Below, piece by piece: positions 1 through 8,022 of a stretch of 64,000 nucleotides of DNA (the stretch's first letter is position 1; each line of letters begins with the position of its first letter). The DNA is taken from contig JAFUVZ010000030.1 in NCBI GenBank assembly GCA_017471185.1, positions 1-64,000 of the forward strand, in the 5' to 3' direction. The notes beneath the pieces were generated by a model. The model did not search any database. It was not told the origin of the DNA and saw nothing but the letters and a program-made list of their open reading frames with translations. The translations under genes and the position numbers were made by a program. Origin of the DNA: Bacteroidaceae bacterium. GTDB taxonomy: Bacteria > Bacteroidota > Bacteroidia > Bacteroidales > Bacteroidaceae.

Positions 1-1
1 G

Positions 2-1150
2 CTGGATGGCACCGTTTCTGATAATACGTCAACTGACATCGTGCTGGATGCGGCTAATATTCCTACCCATACGCTTACGGTCAGCAGTACCGATTACAAG
101 CAGTTAGGCTTGAACTACCTGCTGGTAGGCAACGAGGGCGAGCAAGGGCTCATCAAGGCCGACCTAACCGTGCTGAACGCTGCTGGAGAGATTAACACCC
201 TTGCGTTCTCCAACATCCCCGTGCAGCGCAACTACCGCACCAACATCATCGGCGACCTGCTGACCAGTGCTGTGAATTTCAGCGTTACCATTGACCCAGC
301 CTATGATGATGACAATAAAGTGTCAGTGTCAACAACAGTTGATGCGGCTGGTAATAAGTTTATTGAGAGCAAAGATGATGCCGGTGTGTTGGTTGCCCTG
401 ACAGCCGAGGTTAAGACAAACGAAGGATTGACTACGGCGTTGCAGAATACAGAAGCCAAGAACATCACGGTTGTTCTGCAGGATGACGGCACGCAGATTA
501 ATTTCGGAGCCCGTAATACATGGGGTGGTGATAATACCGAAAATATTGTCATCGACGGTAACGGCAAGACCGTCACTTTGGGCGGCACTGACAGCGACTG
601 GAGCAGCATCGGCTCAAAGAACGGAACTGTTACTATAAAGAATGCAACCGTTAACTTCCAGCGCGTGAACGGCGGTAACAATGCTTGGAACAACCATGCG
701 TTGAACTTCTCTGGGAAAGTGATTGCAGAGAATGTTACTTTCACTAATTCAGTGTCTGTCGGTGGTGATTCAGAGTTTAAAAACTGTACTTTCACGGAAG
801 CAGGCGCTTTTTACACCTTGATTGTAAAAGCCAATGTAAACAATGTAAGCGTTGACAATTGCACCTTCACGGCTACGAGTGGCGGCAGGGGAATCAAGGT
901 TATGGACCAGTATATAGATGAAGCGGAAAGGGTCCAGGTGAAAATCAGCGTGTCTAACTCAACGTTTACGACTGCCAAGAAAGCTGCTATTTTGGTTACC
1001 AATACCGCTGGTGCGATAATAACTGCAAGCGGTACGAATAATATCAGTGCTGTAACAGAAGATTCTGAAAATCTGGTTTGGAACGATGAAGACAGGGCTG
1101 CAGTTTATGACTTGGTGGAAGTTAGCGGCTGCACAAAAAAGCAAGAATAA
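2..1150 (+). CDS. C-terminal part of a surface parallel beta-helix protein (5' end outside window)
   Basis: The frame is open from the window edge, so the true start and any lipoprotein signal are missing. The first ~100 visible residues, ending near NYRTNIIGDLL, resemble the end of the N-terminal domain of Bacteroidales putative surface lipoproteins (Pfam DUF6562; recognised by eye). From about residue 140 the chain is a ladder of short strands with N/T/V/F turns (NATVNF, ENVTFTN, KNCTFTE, DNCTFTA, SNSTFTT), which is typical of right-handed parallel beta-helices of the pectate-lyase fold used by adhesins and glycan-binding proteins. I see no catalytic motif. It ends in a polar tail (GCTKKQE) with no sorting domain, so surface display is an inference from the family. 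Confidence 0.7.
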   Translation: MDGTVSDNTSTDIVLDAANIPTHTLTVSSTDYKQLGLNYLLVGNEGEQGLIKADLTVLNAAGEINTLAFSNIPVQRNYRTNIIGDLLTSAVNFSVTIDPAYDDDNKVSVSTTVDAAGNKFIESKDDAGVLVALTAEVKTNEGLTTALQNTEAKNITVVLQDDGTQINFGARNTWGGDNTENIVIDGNGKTVTLGGTDSDWSSIGSKNGTVTIKNATVNFQRVNGGNNAWNNHALNFSGKVIAENVTFTNSVSVGGDSEFKNCTFTEAGAFYTLIVKANVNNVSVDNCTFTATSGGRGIKVMDQYIDEAERVQVKISVSNSTFTTAKKAAILVTNTAGAIITASGTNNISAVTEDSENLVWNDEDRAAVYDLVEVSGCTKKQE

Positions 1151-1210
1151 TAGTTTAGTTTAAATTGCCAACCTAATACTAAATGCTTTTTCAATATTTG
1201 ATATTAAAAA

Positions 1211-1242
1211 AAGGATAGCCGCCTGTGAAGATAGCTATCCTT
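1211..1242. terminator. Hairpin after the beta-helix gene (possible terminator)
   Basis: AAGGATAGC and GCTATCCTT form a perfect 9-bp stem around a 14-base loop, 60 bases after the stop codon. The A-tract lies on the left, so the U-run follows the stem only on the minus strand; on the plus strand the tail is only mildly T-rich. It could serve either direction weakly. Confidence 0.4.
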
Positions 1243-1314
1243 GCCTGTTTCAGCACACACAGCTGGCAACAGCCTCCAGTACACAGTAGGATCGGTTCTT
1301 TCTGTGCACAGGGA

Positions 1315-1349
1315 GTAGGGTGTATGGTGTAGGACGTAGGGTGTTGGGT
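1315..1349. repeat. Heptamer tandem array, GTAGGGT type (5 units)
   Basis: Five contiguous 7-base units, GTAGGGT, GTATGGT, GTAGGAC, GTAGGGT and GTTGGGT, lie directly left of the palindrome cluster. The 7-bp period matches the other arrays in this window although the unit sequence differs. Confidence 0.75.
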
Positions 1350-1353
1350 ACAC

Positions 1354-1475
1354 GCCCCGAAGGGGCAATGAGCTAACAGCCCAGGGCAACGCCCTGGGTA
1401 GCCAGAGGATGAGAATTGCGCCCCGAAGGGGCAAAAGCATTATTATATGTAAGAGGGCTTTTGGCCTTTCAGGCC
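1354..1475. repeat. REP-like cluster of short GC-rich palindromes
   Basis: Four perfect short palindromes occur within 122 bases: GCCCCGAAGGGGC (1354-1366), CCCAGGGCAACGCCCTGGG (1380-1398), GCCCCGAAGGGGC again (1420-1432) and GGCCTTTCAGGCC (1463-1475). Each can form a tight hairpin with a 3-base loop. The exact re-use of one palindrome points to a repetitive extragenic palindrome family. No transposase is nearby, so a non-autonomous element mobilised in trans is only a possibility. Confidence 0.7.
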
Positions 1476-1608
1476 GTTTCCATACGGGGTTTTCATTACT
1501 TCCGAAACTTAAATTAGATAACATTTTCCCTTCAGACGGAGCAGGGAGCCAGCCGCTCCCCTCCGTCACTAATCCCAGCGCTGGAAATATTTCTACATTT
1601 AATCGTAA

Positions 1609-1734
1609 AGATGTCATATTATTATCAGGAACTCTCCAGATACAGGAATACTGAACAATCTTAAAGTCCCTGCTTTGATTGAGAGGGTCATCAAAGAGGT
1701 TCCTAACATGAGCTATCACTTGGAAGACCTATAA
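1609..1734 (+). pseudogene. 3' remnant of a gene related to the unknown gene at 57783-58202
   Basis: The frame from 1609 to the stop at 1732-1734 encodes a tail ending MSYHLEDL. Aligned by hand without gaps, its last 39 residues match the last 39 residues of the protein at 57783-58202 at 17 positions, including III, a Pro, two Leu, IE and the terminal SYHLEDL. Upstream the frame is closed by TAA at 1606-1608 and I see no start codon or RBS, so only the C-terminal ~41 codons survive. It is probably the residue of a deleted or recombined paralogue. Confidence 0.6.
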
Positions 1735-1776
1735 AAAATCATCCTATAAAGTATGGGCATTCTCAATTTTTATTTG

Positions 1777-1784
1777 TATCTTTG
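1777..1784 (+). promoter_or_regulatory. Bacteroidota -7 promoter element upstream of the ATPase gene
   Basis: TATCTTTG fits the TAnnTTTG consensus of the primary Bacteroidota sigma factor. No clear -33 TTG lies 19-21 bases upstream. The predicted transcript begins near 1790, giving an ~80-base leader before the ATG at 1871. Confidence 0.5.
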
Positions 1785-1870
1785 CAGCCATGAAAAGTCA
1801 CAAAATTCGTGACCACACTCCCGATTTTTATAGAAAATATCGGAGTAGGATTACTAATTTTACATGAAAT

Positions 1871-3010
1871 ATGTATAAAAGGGTATTTGATATTGAAGAC
1901 AAGTTGGATGAAGGAATGTTCCTTTTCGGCGCACGCCAGACAGGGAAATCTACTCTGTTGAAAGAGCGGTTTAAAGGAGCTGTCTATTACGATTTGCTTA
2001 ATCCGAATGTCAGAAAGGCCTTCAAACGGAATCCTAACTCCCTTTGGGAGGCACTACAGGACAAACCTGCCGGAACTATTGTGATTGTAGATGAGATTCA
2101 GAAGGTTCCCGAACTTTTGGATGTCGTGCATTCTCTGATGGTAGAAAGAGGTCTGTTCTTCATCCTCAGCGGTTCCAGTGCCAGAAAACTGAAGCGTTCA
2201 GGAGCTAATACGCTTGGAGGTCGAGCCATTCCCGAAACGCTCTTTCCTCTTGTATGGCCTGAAGTAACCGACTTCCAAATTGACCGAGCCGTGCAGAACG
2301 GCATGATTCCTCGTCATTATATGGTAGAGGATGCTATCAAGCGCCTTTCCGGCTACGTAAAAGTGTATTTGGACGAAGAAATCAGGGAAGAAGGTGAAGT
2401 CAGAGAACTTGATGCCTTTGAACGATTCATGGAGGTTGCCGCCATCAGTGACGGCGAGATGCTGAATTATTCAAATATCGCATCCGACTGTGGTGTATCT
2501 GCCAAGACGGTAAAATCATATTTCCAGATTCTATATGACACACTAATAGGATATGAAATTCCCGCATTCCGTAAAGAAATCAAGCGAAAGATTGTCCAGG
2601 CACCCCGTTTCTATTATTTCGATGTCGGACTTGCCAACTATCTGACGGGTCGCCACTCCTTAAAACGGGGAACAGATGATTACGGCCATGCTTTCGAACA
2701 CTTTGTAATCCAAGAAATCATAGCCTATAAAGGATACAATGACAAGCAGGACGTTATCTCCTATTGGCATACCTACGACCAGAAAGAAGTGGATGTCGTC
2801 ATCGGCGATGCAAAAGTGGCTATCGAAATCAAATCGACCGAACATGTGGAAACCAAGCATAAGAAAGGGCTCAAGGCCTTTAATGAGGAACACCCAGATT
2901 GCCGGCTGATTATGGTGTCACTCGACCCGATTACCCGCAAATCAGGAGGCGAAGAACTTATATATATATTGGACTTCCTGAGAATGCTTTGGAATGGTGA
3001 GATATTCTGA
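1871..3010 (+). CDS. AAA-family ATPase with DUF4143 C-terminal domain
   Basis: This 379-residue protein has a P-loop at residues 20-28 (GARQTGKST), a Walker B at 70-75 (IVIVDE) and a sensor-like strand FILSGSS. The region after ~residue 165 fits DUF4143, a domain normally paired with this ATPase type. Near the C-terminus the pattern VDVVIGD..VAIEIKS resembles a PD-(D/E)xK nuclease-like core, common in DUF4143 proteins. Members are widespread in gut Bacteroidales and their substrate is unknown; they are often near mobile or accessory DNA, as here. It stands alone with its own promoter. Its length is normal for the family and it looks intact. Confidence 0.85.
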   Translation: MYKRVFDIEDKLDEGMFLFGARQTGKSTLLKERFKGAVYYDLLNPNVRKAFKRNPNSLWEALQDKPAGTIVIVDEIQKVPELLDVVHSLMVERGLFFILSGSSARKLKRSGANTLGGRAIPETLFPLVWPEVTDFQIDRAVQNGMIPRHYMVEDAIKRLSGYVKVYLDEEIREEGEVRELDAFERFMEVAAISDGEMLNYSNIASDCGVSAKTVKSYFQILYDTLIGYEIPAFRKEIKRKIVQAPRFYYFDVGLANYLTGRHSLKRGTDDYGHAFEHFVIQEIIAYKGYNDKQDVISYWHTYDQKEVDVVIGDAKVAIEIKSTEHVETKHKKGLKAFNEEHPDCRLIMVSLDPITRKSGGEELIYILDFLRMLWNGEIF

Positions 3011-3146
3011 TTTTATTCAGCTGTCATGAACCTAAACTATGTGCTAACGGCAACGCTCATAGTGTCAGTGGGGTATTAGATACGTCATTGTTCTATATTC
3101 GTCTTTTTTTTGTCAAAAACAATTAAAAAAAACGCTTTTAACTTTT

Positions 3147-3172
3147 TTGTATCGATTATTTCTGTACCTTTG
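3147..3172 (+). promoter_or_regulatory. Promoter of the unknown gene at 3302
   Basis: The -33 TTG is at 3147-3149 and the -7 TACCTTTG at 3165-3172. The spacing is slightly short, but the -7 is a strong match to TAnnTTTG. Confidence 0.55.
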
Positions 3173-3274
3173 TCCCAATCTTGTAATAAATAGGCTGTGC
3201 GCCTTTCCGACACACTTCCAACTAACATTGGGCTTGCGTTCTGACTTACGCCCAATCTCTTTAGAAAAAAGGAA
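3173..3274 (+). promoter_or_regulatory. Long structured 5' leader of the unknown gene at 3302
   Basis: About 100 untranslated bases separate the promoter from the gene. A perfect stem ATTGGGC (3227-3233)/GCCCAAT (3250-3256) encloses a 16-base loop, followed by an A/G-rich segment before the coding region. I do not recognise it as a known riboswitch or ribosomal leader. It is listed because the leader is GC-richer and more structured than its neighbours. Confidence 0.4.
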
Positions 3275-3301
3275 GTGAATAACACTGTAAATCATTATGG
3301 C

Positions 3302-3796
3302 ATGGTTAAGGAAAACGGCATGCAAATGGTACCCGAACTGGGCAGATGGTACCACCTAAACGCCTACAAACTGCCCAAGGCAAACAACCACCTGTACTGC
3401 CTTTGCATTCAGGCAGACTACGAATCTGTAACATTATACGTTCGCAAACACAAGGATACAGAAATCATTAAGGTAAGCACTGATTCTGTCATTGAAAGCC
3501 AATGGATTGTGAAGAACAGCATCCAAGAGTACTGCCTGGAAAAGATAAGACAGATATTGAAAGGCAACCCCACTATTGCAGAACTGACTAACAACATATA
3601 CTTCCAGTTTTGCTTTGACCTTGCCACACAGTTCCGTGTGTATAGGGCAAAGACTGATTTGGATGCATACGACAGAGCGTGTGATATCGTGTACTCAAGT
3701 GCAAGAGATAAGTCAGACTCTTTCTGTAAGTATGACCATGGGCTGTTGAAACGGTTGGAAAAAGAACACGAGGAGTTCAAGAAGCATTGCATTTAG
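3302..3796 (+). CDS. Protein of unknown function (about 164 residues)
   Basis: I do not recognise this protein. It has no signal peptide or membrane segment and looks cytoplasmic. It is rich in aromatic and cysteine residues (GRWYHLNAYK, YLYCLCIQ-like strand, YFQFCFD, FCKYDH) and ends in a charged helix. The reading frame extends to a GTG at 3275, which sits directly after AAAAAAGGAA with almost no spacing, so I prefer the ATG at 3302; the GTG would add nine residues. It is preceded by its own promoter and a structured leader and is followed by the mraZ regulatory region, so it is probably monocistronic. Confidence 0.55.
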   Translation: MVKENGMQMVPELGRWYHLNAYKLPKANNHLYCLCIQADYESVTLYVRKHKDTEIIKVSTDSVIESQWIVKNSIQEYCLEKIRQILKGNPTIAELTNNIYFQFCFDLATQFRVYRAKTDLDAYDRACDIVYSSARDKSDSFCKYDHGLLKRLEKEHEEFKKHCI

Positions 3797-3840
3797 TGAT
3801 GGTGATGGCAACGATGCGGAACAGAAGAAAGCCTACTATG

Positions 3841-3855
3841 CCCCACCAAACCCCA
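3841..3855 (-). promoter_or_regulatory. MraZ-like box pair, minus-strand orientation
   Basis: On the minus strand two TGGGG motifs start 10 bases apart (CCCCA at 3841-3845 and 3851-3855 on the plus strand). This is the TGGG direct-repeat architecture of MraZ operators. It faces away from mraZ and lies about 90 bases upstream of the plus-strand pair. Confidence 0.45.
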
Positions 3856-3940
3856 CTTTTTAAAGCAAGCTCATTTTCAATCTTATAAGTTATCAACACC
3901 CTTGTTGAAAACTTTCTTAAAAAATAATTTGATAAAATAG

Positions 3941-3955
3941 TGGGGAATTGTGGGG
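3941..3955 (+). promoter_or_regulatory. MraZ-like operator: two TGGGG boxes 10 bp apart
   Basis: TGGGGAATTG occurs twice in perfect tandem (3941-3950 and 3951-3960), 38 bases before the mraZ start at 3998. MraZ proteins of several phyla bind direct repeats of TGGG-type boxes with about one helical turn spacing and autoregulate the dcw operon. The position and spacing therefore support autoregulation here. No convincing -33/-7 pair is visible around it. Confidence 0.7.
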
Positions 3956-3997
3956 AATTGTGTAATTTTACAGCCGAATAACTATTTTTTGGTAGAA

Positions 3998-4501
3998 ATG
4001 ATACAATTCTTAGGCAATATTGAAGCGAAAACTGACGCTAAAGGCAGGGTTTTCATTCCGTCCGGATTCCGCAAGCAACTGCAGGCAGAAGGGGAGGAAT
4101 GGCTGGTATTGCGCAAGGATGTATATCAAGACTGTCTGGTGCTGTATCCTGGCAGCGTGTGGCAATCCACACAGAACCAGTTGCGCAAGAGCCTGAACAG
4201 GTGGAGCAAACGGGAACAGAACATTTTCCGTCAGTTTGTGAGCGCAGCTGAGGTTGTGGTACCAGACAGCAGCGGACGCATCCTGATACCGAAGAGATAC
4301 ATGCAGATGGCTGGCATCACCAGTGACGTCAGATTCATCGGCATGGACAGCACCATCGAGATTTGGTCTAAGGAAGTGGCTGACCAACCGTTTATGGGGA
4401 ACGACGAGTTCAGCCAGGCTTTGGAAGAGACGTTGGGCAGCTTCCCTCACGACTTGTTCGCTGACGAGGAGACTGAAGATTATTTGACTGATGACAAATG
4501 A
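3998..4501 (+). CDS. mraZ: MraZ, transcriptional regulator of the dcw cluster
   Basis: MraZ is a DNA-binding AbrB-like protein with two SpoVT/AbrB-type repeats. Here they begin FLGNIEAKTDAKGRVFIPSGFR and, in the second half, AAEVVVPDSSGRILIPKRY; both carry the D.KGR/DSSGR..IP motif. The longer frame could start at a GTG at 3950, but that lies inside the operator repeats, so the ATG at 3998 (167 residues) is chosen. It is slightly longer than the usual ~145-155 because of an acidic C-terminal tail. The gene is first in the dcw operon and overlaps rsmH by 11 bp, indicating translational coupling. Confidence 0.93.
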   Translation: MIQFLGNIEAKTDAKGRVFIPSGFRKQLQAEGEEWLVLRKDVYQDCLVLYPGSVWQSTQNQLRKSLNRWSKREQNIFRQFVSAAEVVVPDSSGRILIPKRYMQMAGITSDVRFIGMDSTIEIWSKEVADQPFMGNDEFSQALEETLGSFPHDLFADEETEDYLTDDK

Positions 4502-5405
4502 TGAGCTTACCTACCACGTGCCTGTTCTGCTTCAGCAGAGCATTGAGGGGCTGAATATCAACCCTTCAGGAACGTATGTTGACGTTACGTTCGGTGGTGG
4601 AGGACACTCACGTGAGATACTGAAGCACCTGGGCGACCAGGGAAGGCTGCTTGGGTTTGACCAAGATGCTGATGCAGAACGGAACATCATGGATGACAAG
4701 AGGTTCACGTTCGTACGGAGCAATTTCAGGTACCTGCACAACTTCTTGCGTTATTATGGCGTAGAGGGTGTGGATGGGCTCCTGGCCGACTTGGGAGTTT
4801 CTTCGCATCACTTCGATGACAGTGAGAGAGGATTCTCGTTCCGTGCCGACGGCCCGCTGGACATGAGAATGAACAAGAGGGCAGGCTTGACGGCTGCTGA
4901 TGTAGTAAACGGCTACACAGAAGAGAAACTTGCCGACGTGTTCTATCTTTACGGAGAACTGAAGAACAGCAGGAAACTGGCGAGCCTCGTCTGTAAGGCG
5001 AGGATAACGCAGAACATCAAAACCATCAGTTCTTTCCTGGATGTCATCAAGCCCCTGTTTGGCAGAGAGCGTGAGAAGAAAGAACTCGCCAAGGTTTTCC
5101 AGGCTTTGCGTATCGAGGTGAACCAAGAAATGGAAGCGCTCAGGGAGATGCTGACAGCTGCTACAGAAGCCCTGAAACCTGGAGGCAGGCTGGTTGTAAT
5201 CACTTACCACTCCTTAGAAGACCGCATGGTGAAGAACCTGATGAAGACGGGTAATGTGGAGGGGAAGGCTGACAAGGACTTCTACGGCAGGGTGAGCACA
5301 CCATTTGAGCTGATTAACAATAAGGTGATCGTTCCTGATGACGAGGAGATTGAACGTAACCCCAGAAGCAGAAGCGCGAAACTGAGAATCGCTGAAAAAC
5401 TTTGA
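4491..5405 (+). CDS. rsmH: 16S rRNA (cytosine1402-N4)-methyltransferase RsmH (MraW)
   Basis: RsmH uses S-adenosylmethionine to methylate N4 of C1402 in 16S rRNA. The 304-residue length is normal. Family motifs include HVPVLL near the N-terminus, the SAM-binding loop VDVTFGGGGHS (about residues 29-39), DLGVSSHHFD, the FSFRADGPLDMRM segment, and the C-terminal YHSLEDRMVKN and RSRSAKLRI stretches. It overlaps mraZ and is followed by a 41-bp junction made of degenerate 7-base repeats that begins at its own stop codon. Confidence 0.96.
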   Translation: MTNDELTYHVPVLLQQSIEGLNINPSGTYVDVTFGGGGHSREILKHLGDQGRLLGFDQDADAERNIMDDKRFTFVRSNFRYLHNFLRYYGVEGVDGLLADLGVSSHHFDDSERGFSFRADGPLDMRMNKRAGLTAADVVNGYTEEKLADVFYLYGELKNSRKLASLVCKARITQNIKTISSFLDVIKPLFGREREKKELAKVFQALRIEVNQEMEALREMLTAATEALKPGGRLVVITYHSLEDRMVKNLMKTGNVEGKADKDFYGRVSTPFELINNKVIVPDDEEIERNPRSRSAKLRIAEKL

Positions 5406-5442
5406 AGTTTGAAGAATATAGCACAACGTGTAATTTGTAACT
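5401..5442. repeat. Degenerate heptamer array at the rsmH-ftsL junction
   Basis: TTTGAAG occurs twice (5401-5407, 5408-5414); the first copy supplies the rsmH stop TGA. After two diverged units come TGTAATT (5429-5435) and TGTAACT (5436-5442), all in the same 7-base register. Confidence 0.5.
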
Positions 5443-5446
5443 ATAT

Positions 5447-5791
5447 ATGGCAAAGAGTGAAAAAAAGAAGGACAAGAAGAAAAGAGGCAACAGGCTGAGC
5501 AGCATCCTGGGCGGAGACATCCTGGCAAACGATGTGTTCCGCAAGCAGTGGAAGCTGATGGTACTCATCATGGTGCTTATCCTTTTCTATATAGACAACC
5601 GTTACTCATGCCAGCAGCAGCTCATTGAGCTGGATAAACTGAAAGTGGAACTGACGGATGTGAAGTATGACGCGCTGACCAGAAGTTCAGAGCTGATGGA
5701 GAAAAGCCGCCAGTCGAAGATACAGGAATACATTGAGAAGAAGCACAGTGACCTGCAAATCTCCACGACTCCACCTTATTTAATAAAATGA
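5447..5791 (+). CDS. ftsL: FtsL-like division protein
   Basis: This 114-residue protein has the FtsL layout: a basic cytoplasmic N-terminus (KKKDKKKRG), one membrane helix at about residues 36-49 (LMVLIMVLILFYI), then a periplasmic coiled-coil-like segment (LIELDKLKVELTDVKYDALTRSSELMEKSRQS). FtsL pairs with FtsB/DivIC and FtsQ in the divisome and helps activate septal wall synthesis by FtsW-FtsI. Sequence conservation in this family is low; the call rests on size, topology and position between rsmH and ftsI, where ftsL normally sits. The partner FtsB/DivIC-like gene is at 45269-45574. Confidence 0.85.
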   Translation: MAKSEKKKDKKKRGNRLSSILGGDILANDVFRKQWKLMVLIMVLILFYIDNRYSCQQQLIELDKLKVELTDVKYDALTRSSELMEKSRQSKIQEYIEKKHSDLQISTTPPYLIK

Positions 5792-5849
5792 ATAATGGAG
5801 AATGGAGAATGGAAAATGGAGAATGGAGAATGGAGAATGAGGAATTTCA
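5787..5849. repeat. Heptamer tandem array, AATGGAG type, ftsL-ftsI junction
   Basis: About nine 7-base units run from the end of ftsL: AATGAAT (containing the ftsL stop TGA), AATGGAG twice, AATGGAA, AATGGAG three times, AATGAGG and AATTTCA. This is the longest near-perfect array within the dcw operon and fills most of the 78-bp gap before ftsI. Confidence 0.85.
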
Positions 5850-5869
5850 ATCTTTAACATGACTACAAG

Positions 5870-8011
5870 ATGGCAGTAAATAAAAAAAGCATCATGACGA
5901 GGTTTTTCCTGATAGTGGTATTGTTCGCCACCATCGGAATCTGCATTGTGCTCAAGGCTGCCATCATCATGTTCAAGGAAAGGGGCTACTGGAATGATGT
6001 GGCCGACCGCTTCGTAAAAGAGAACGTGCTGGTGGATCCTAACCGAGGCAACATTCTTTCTTCTGACGGTAAGCTGTTAGCCAGTTCTTTACCTGAATAC
6101 CGCCTGTACATGGACTTTATGGTGAGCGACCCTGACGAGAACCGCAGGGCGAAAGAACAAGCGAATAAAGATTCTCTCTTCGATGCGAACCTTAACGATA
6201 TATGCGAAGGGTTGCACAGGATATTCCCTGACAGAAGCGCAGCTGCCTTCAAGCAACATCTGCAGAATGGCAGGAAACGCAAGAGCCGTTACTACCAGAT
6301 TTACCCTCGCCGTGTAAGCTATATCCAATATAAGGAGGTACAGCAGTTGCCTTTCTTCAATTTAGGAAGAAACAAGAGTGGCTTGATGGGTGTAGCTTCC
6401 AACAACCGGAAGAGGCCATTCGGCTCTTTGGCACAGCGTACCATTGGCGACGTATATGCTGATACAGCTTTGGGGGCTAAGAACGGTATCGAACTGGCAT
6501 TCGACACTTTGCTGAAAGGGCAGAAAGGTGTGACCCACCGCCAGAAGGTGATGAACAAATATCTGAACATCACAGATATTGAGCCTGTTGACGGAGCTGA
6601 CATCATCACCACCATCGATGTGGATATGCAGGATATTTGCGAAAAAGCATTGGTTGATAAGCTACAGGAACTGAACGCAATGGTGGGTGTAGCGGTATTG
6701 ATGGAGGTAAAGACGGGTGAGGTAAAGGCCATCGTGAACATGACCAGAGGCAACGATGGCAAATACTACGAAATGCGTAACAACGCCATCAACGACATGA
6801 TGGAGCCTGGCTCTACCTTTAAGACCGCTTCTATCATGGTGGCATTGGAAGATGGGAAAATCGAACCTGATACCGAGGTAGATACGGGCAACGGCGTGAA
6901 GATGATGTATGGCAGGGCAATGAAGGACCACAACTGGAACCGTGGCGGATATGGCGTGATTGACGTGACTCGCATCCTGGAGGTTTCATCCAACGTAGGT
7001 GTGTCTGCCATCATTGACAAGCACTACCATGGTAACGAACAGAAGTTTGTGGATGGGCTGAAGAGACTGGGCATTACAGAACCTTTGCATCTGCAGATTG
7101 CCGGTGAGGGTAAACCAAACATCAAAGGCCCGAATGAAAGATATTTCGCCAAGACCACTTTACCTTGGATGAGCATCGGATATGAGACACAGGTTCCCCC
7201 TATCAACATCCTGACTTTCTACAACGCCATCGCTAATGAAGGCGTGATGGTTAAGCCTAAGTTTGTGAAGGCTGCTGTGAAGGACGGACAAATCGTGAAG
7301 GAATACCCAACGGAAGTTATCCGCGAGAAGATAGCGTCAGAATCTACATTGCAGAAGATACGCACTATCCTGGAGAAAGTGGTAAGCCAAGGTCTGGCTA
7401 AGCCTGCTGGCAGCAAGCAGTTTGCCGTAGCCGGCAAGACAGGTACGGCACAAATCTCACAAGGAGCAGCGGGCTATACTGCCGGAGGCAGAAAATACCT
7501 GGTGAGCTTCTGCGGATATTTCCCTGCCGATGCGCCCAAGTATAGCCTGATAGTGTCTATCCAGAAGCCCGGACTTCCTGCATCGGGTGGCCAGATGGCA
7601 GGTAGCGTGTTCAGCAAGATTGCAGAACGCGTGTTTGCCAAGAACCTGAGCTACGAACTGAAGAACGCCATCGACAGCACATCGGTGGTGATACCTGATG
7701 TAAAACCCGGCAACTTGGCCGAAGCCTCATACATATTAGGCAAGCTGGATGTTCCGACAGAGGGAAAGACTTCTAAAGATGTATGGGGCAAGGCAGAGGA
7801 AGATTCTACCAGTGTGACCTTGACGCAACAGACGCTGACTGCCGGCACTATGCCAAGCGTCATCGGCATGGGAGCGAAAGATGCAGTCTATCTGTTGGAA
7901 AAAGCAGGACTGAGGGTAAACATCGCTGGGGTAGGTAAAGTGACCAGACAGTCTATTCCTTCCGGCAACAAATACTCTAAGGGACAGACGGTGGCATTAC
8001 AATTACATTAA
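5870..8011 (+). CDS. ftsI: Septal penicillin-binding protein (FtsI/PBP3-type transpeptidase with PASTA domain)
   Basis: The 713-residue class B PBP cross-links septal peptidoglycan with FtsW. It has a short cytoplasmic N-terminus, one membrane anchor (about residues 12-31), a PBP dimerisation region, and a transpeptidase domain with the active-site serine motif STFK (Ser315), SSN (373-375) and KTGTAQ (Lys523). A single PASTA-like domain ([20 protein letters not shown]...) ends the protein, unlike the E. coli protein but common in Bacteroidota and Gram-positives. It is 12 bp upstream of murE. Confidence 0.95.
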   Translation: MAVNKKSIMTRFFLIVVLFATIGICIVLKAAIIMFKERGYWNDVADRFVKENVLVDPNRGNILSSDGKLLASSLPEYRLYMDFMVSDPDENRRAKEQANKDSLFDANLNDICEGLHRIFPDRSAAAFKQHLQNGRKRKSRYYQIYPRRVSYIQYKEVQQLPFFNLGRNKSGLMGVASNNRKRPFGSLAQRTIGDVYADTALGAKNGIELAFDTLLKGQKGVTHRQKVMNKYLNITDIEPVDGADIITTIDVDMQDICEKALVDKLQELNAMVGVAVLMEVKTGEVKAIVNMTRGNDGKYYEMRNNAINDMMEPGSTFKTASIMVALEDGKIEPDTEVDTGNGVKMMYGRAMKDHNWNRGGYGVIDVTRILEVSSNVGVSAIIDKHYHGNEQKFVDGLKRLGITEPLHLQIAGEGKPNIKGPNERYFAKTTLPWMSIGYETQVPPINILTFYNAIANEGVMVKPKFVKAAVKDGQIVKEYPTEVIREKIASESTLQKIRTILEKVVSQGLAKPAGSKQFAVAGKTGTAQISQGAAGYTAGGRKYLVSFCGYFPADAPKYSLIVSIQKPGLPASGGQMAGSVFSKIAERVFAKNLSYELKNAIDSTSVVIPDVKPGNLAEASYILGKLDVPTEGKTSKDVWGKAEEDSTSVTLTQQTLTAGTMPSVIGMGAKDAVYLLEKAGLRVNIAGVGKVTRQSIPSGNKYSKGQTVALQLH

Positions 8012-8022
8012 AGATCGAGATT

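Larger units (their letters stand above)
1151..1870. other. 720-bp gap without an intact gene, rich in repeats and decayed sequence
   Basis: No convincing intact gene lies here; the open frames on both strands run through palindromes and lack protein character. From left to right the gap holds a hairpin, five 7-bp repeats, a cluster of GC-rich palindromes, a small hairpin near 1540-1560 (GGGAGC..GCTCCC), the 3' remnant of a gene, and the promoter of the following ATPase. The remnant plus repeats suggest an unstable, reworked locus. Confidence 0.6.

Noticed and set aside
1204..1719. 171-codon minus-strand frame in the 1.2-1.7 kb gap
   Set aside because: It runs through hairpins, the heptamer array and palindromes and also covers the gene remnant on the other strand; low-complexity product.
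1790..1867. 25-codon frame just before the ATPase gene, starting at an ATG five bases after the -7 element
   Set aside because: It would have to be translated from a leaderless transcript and shows no conservation signal that I can judge; more likely untranslated leader.
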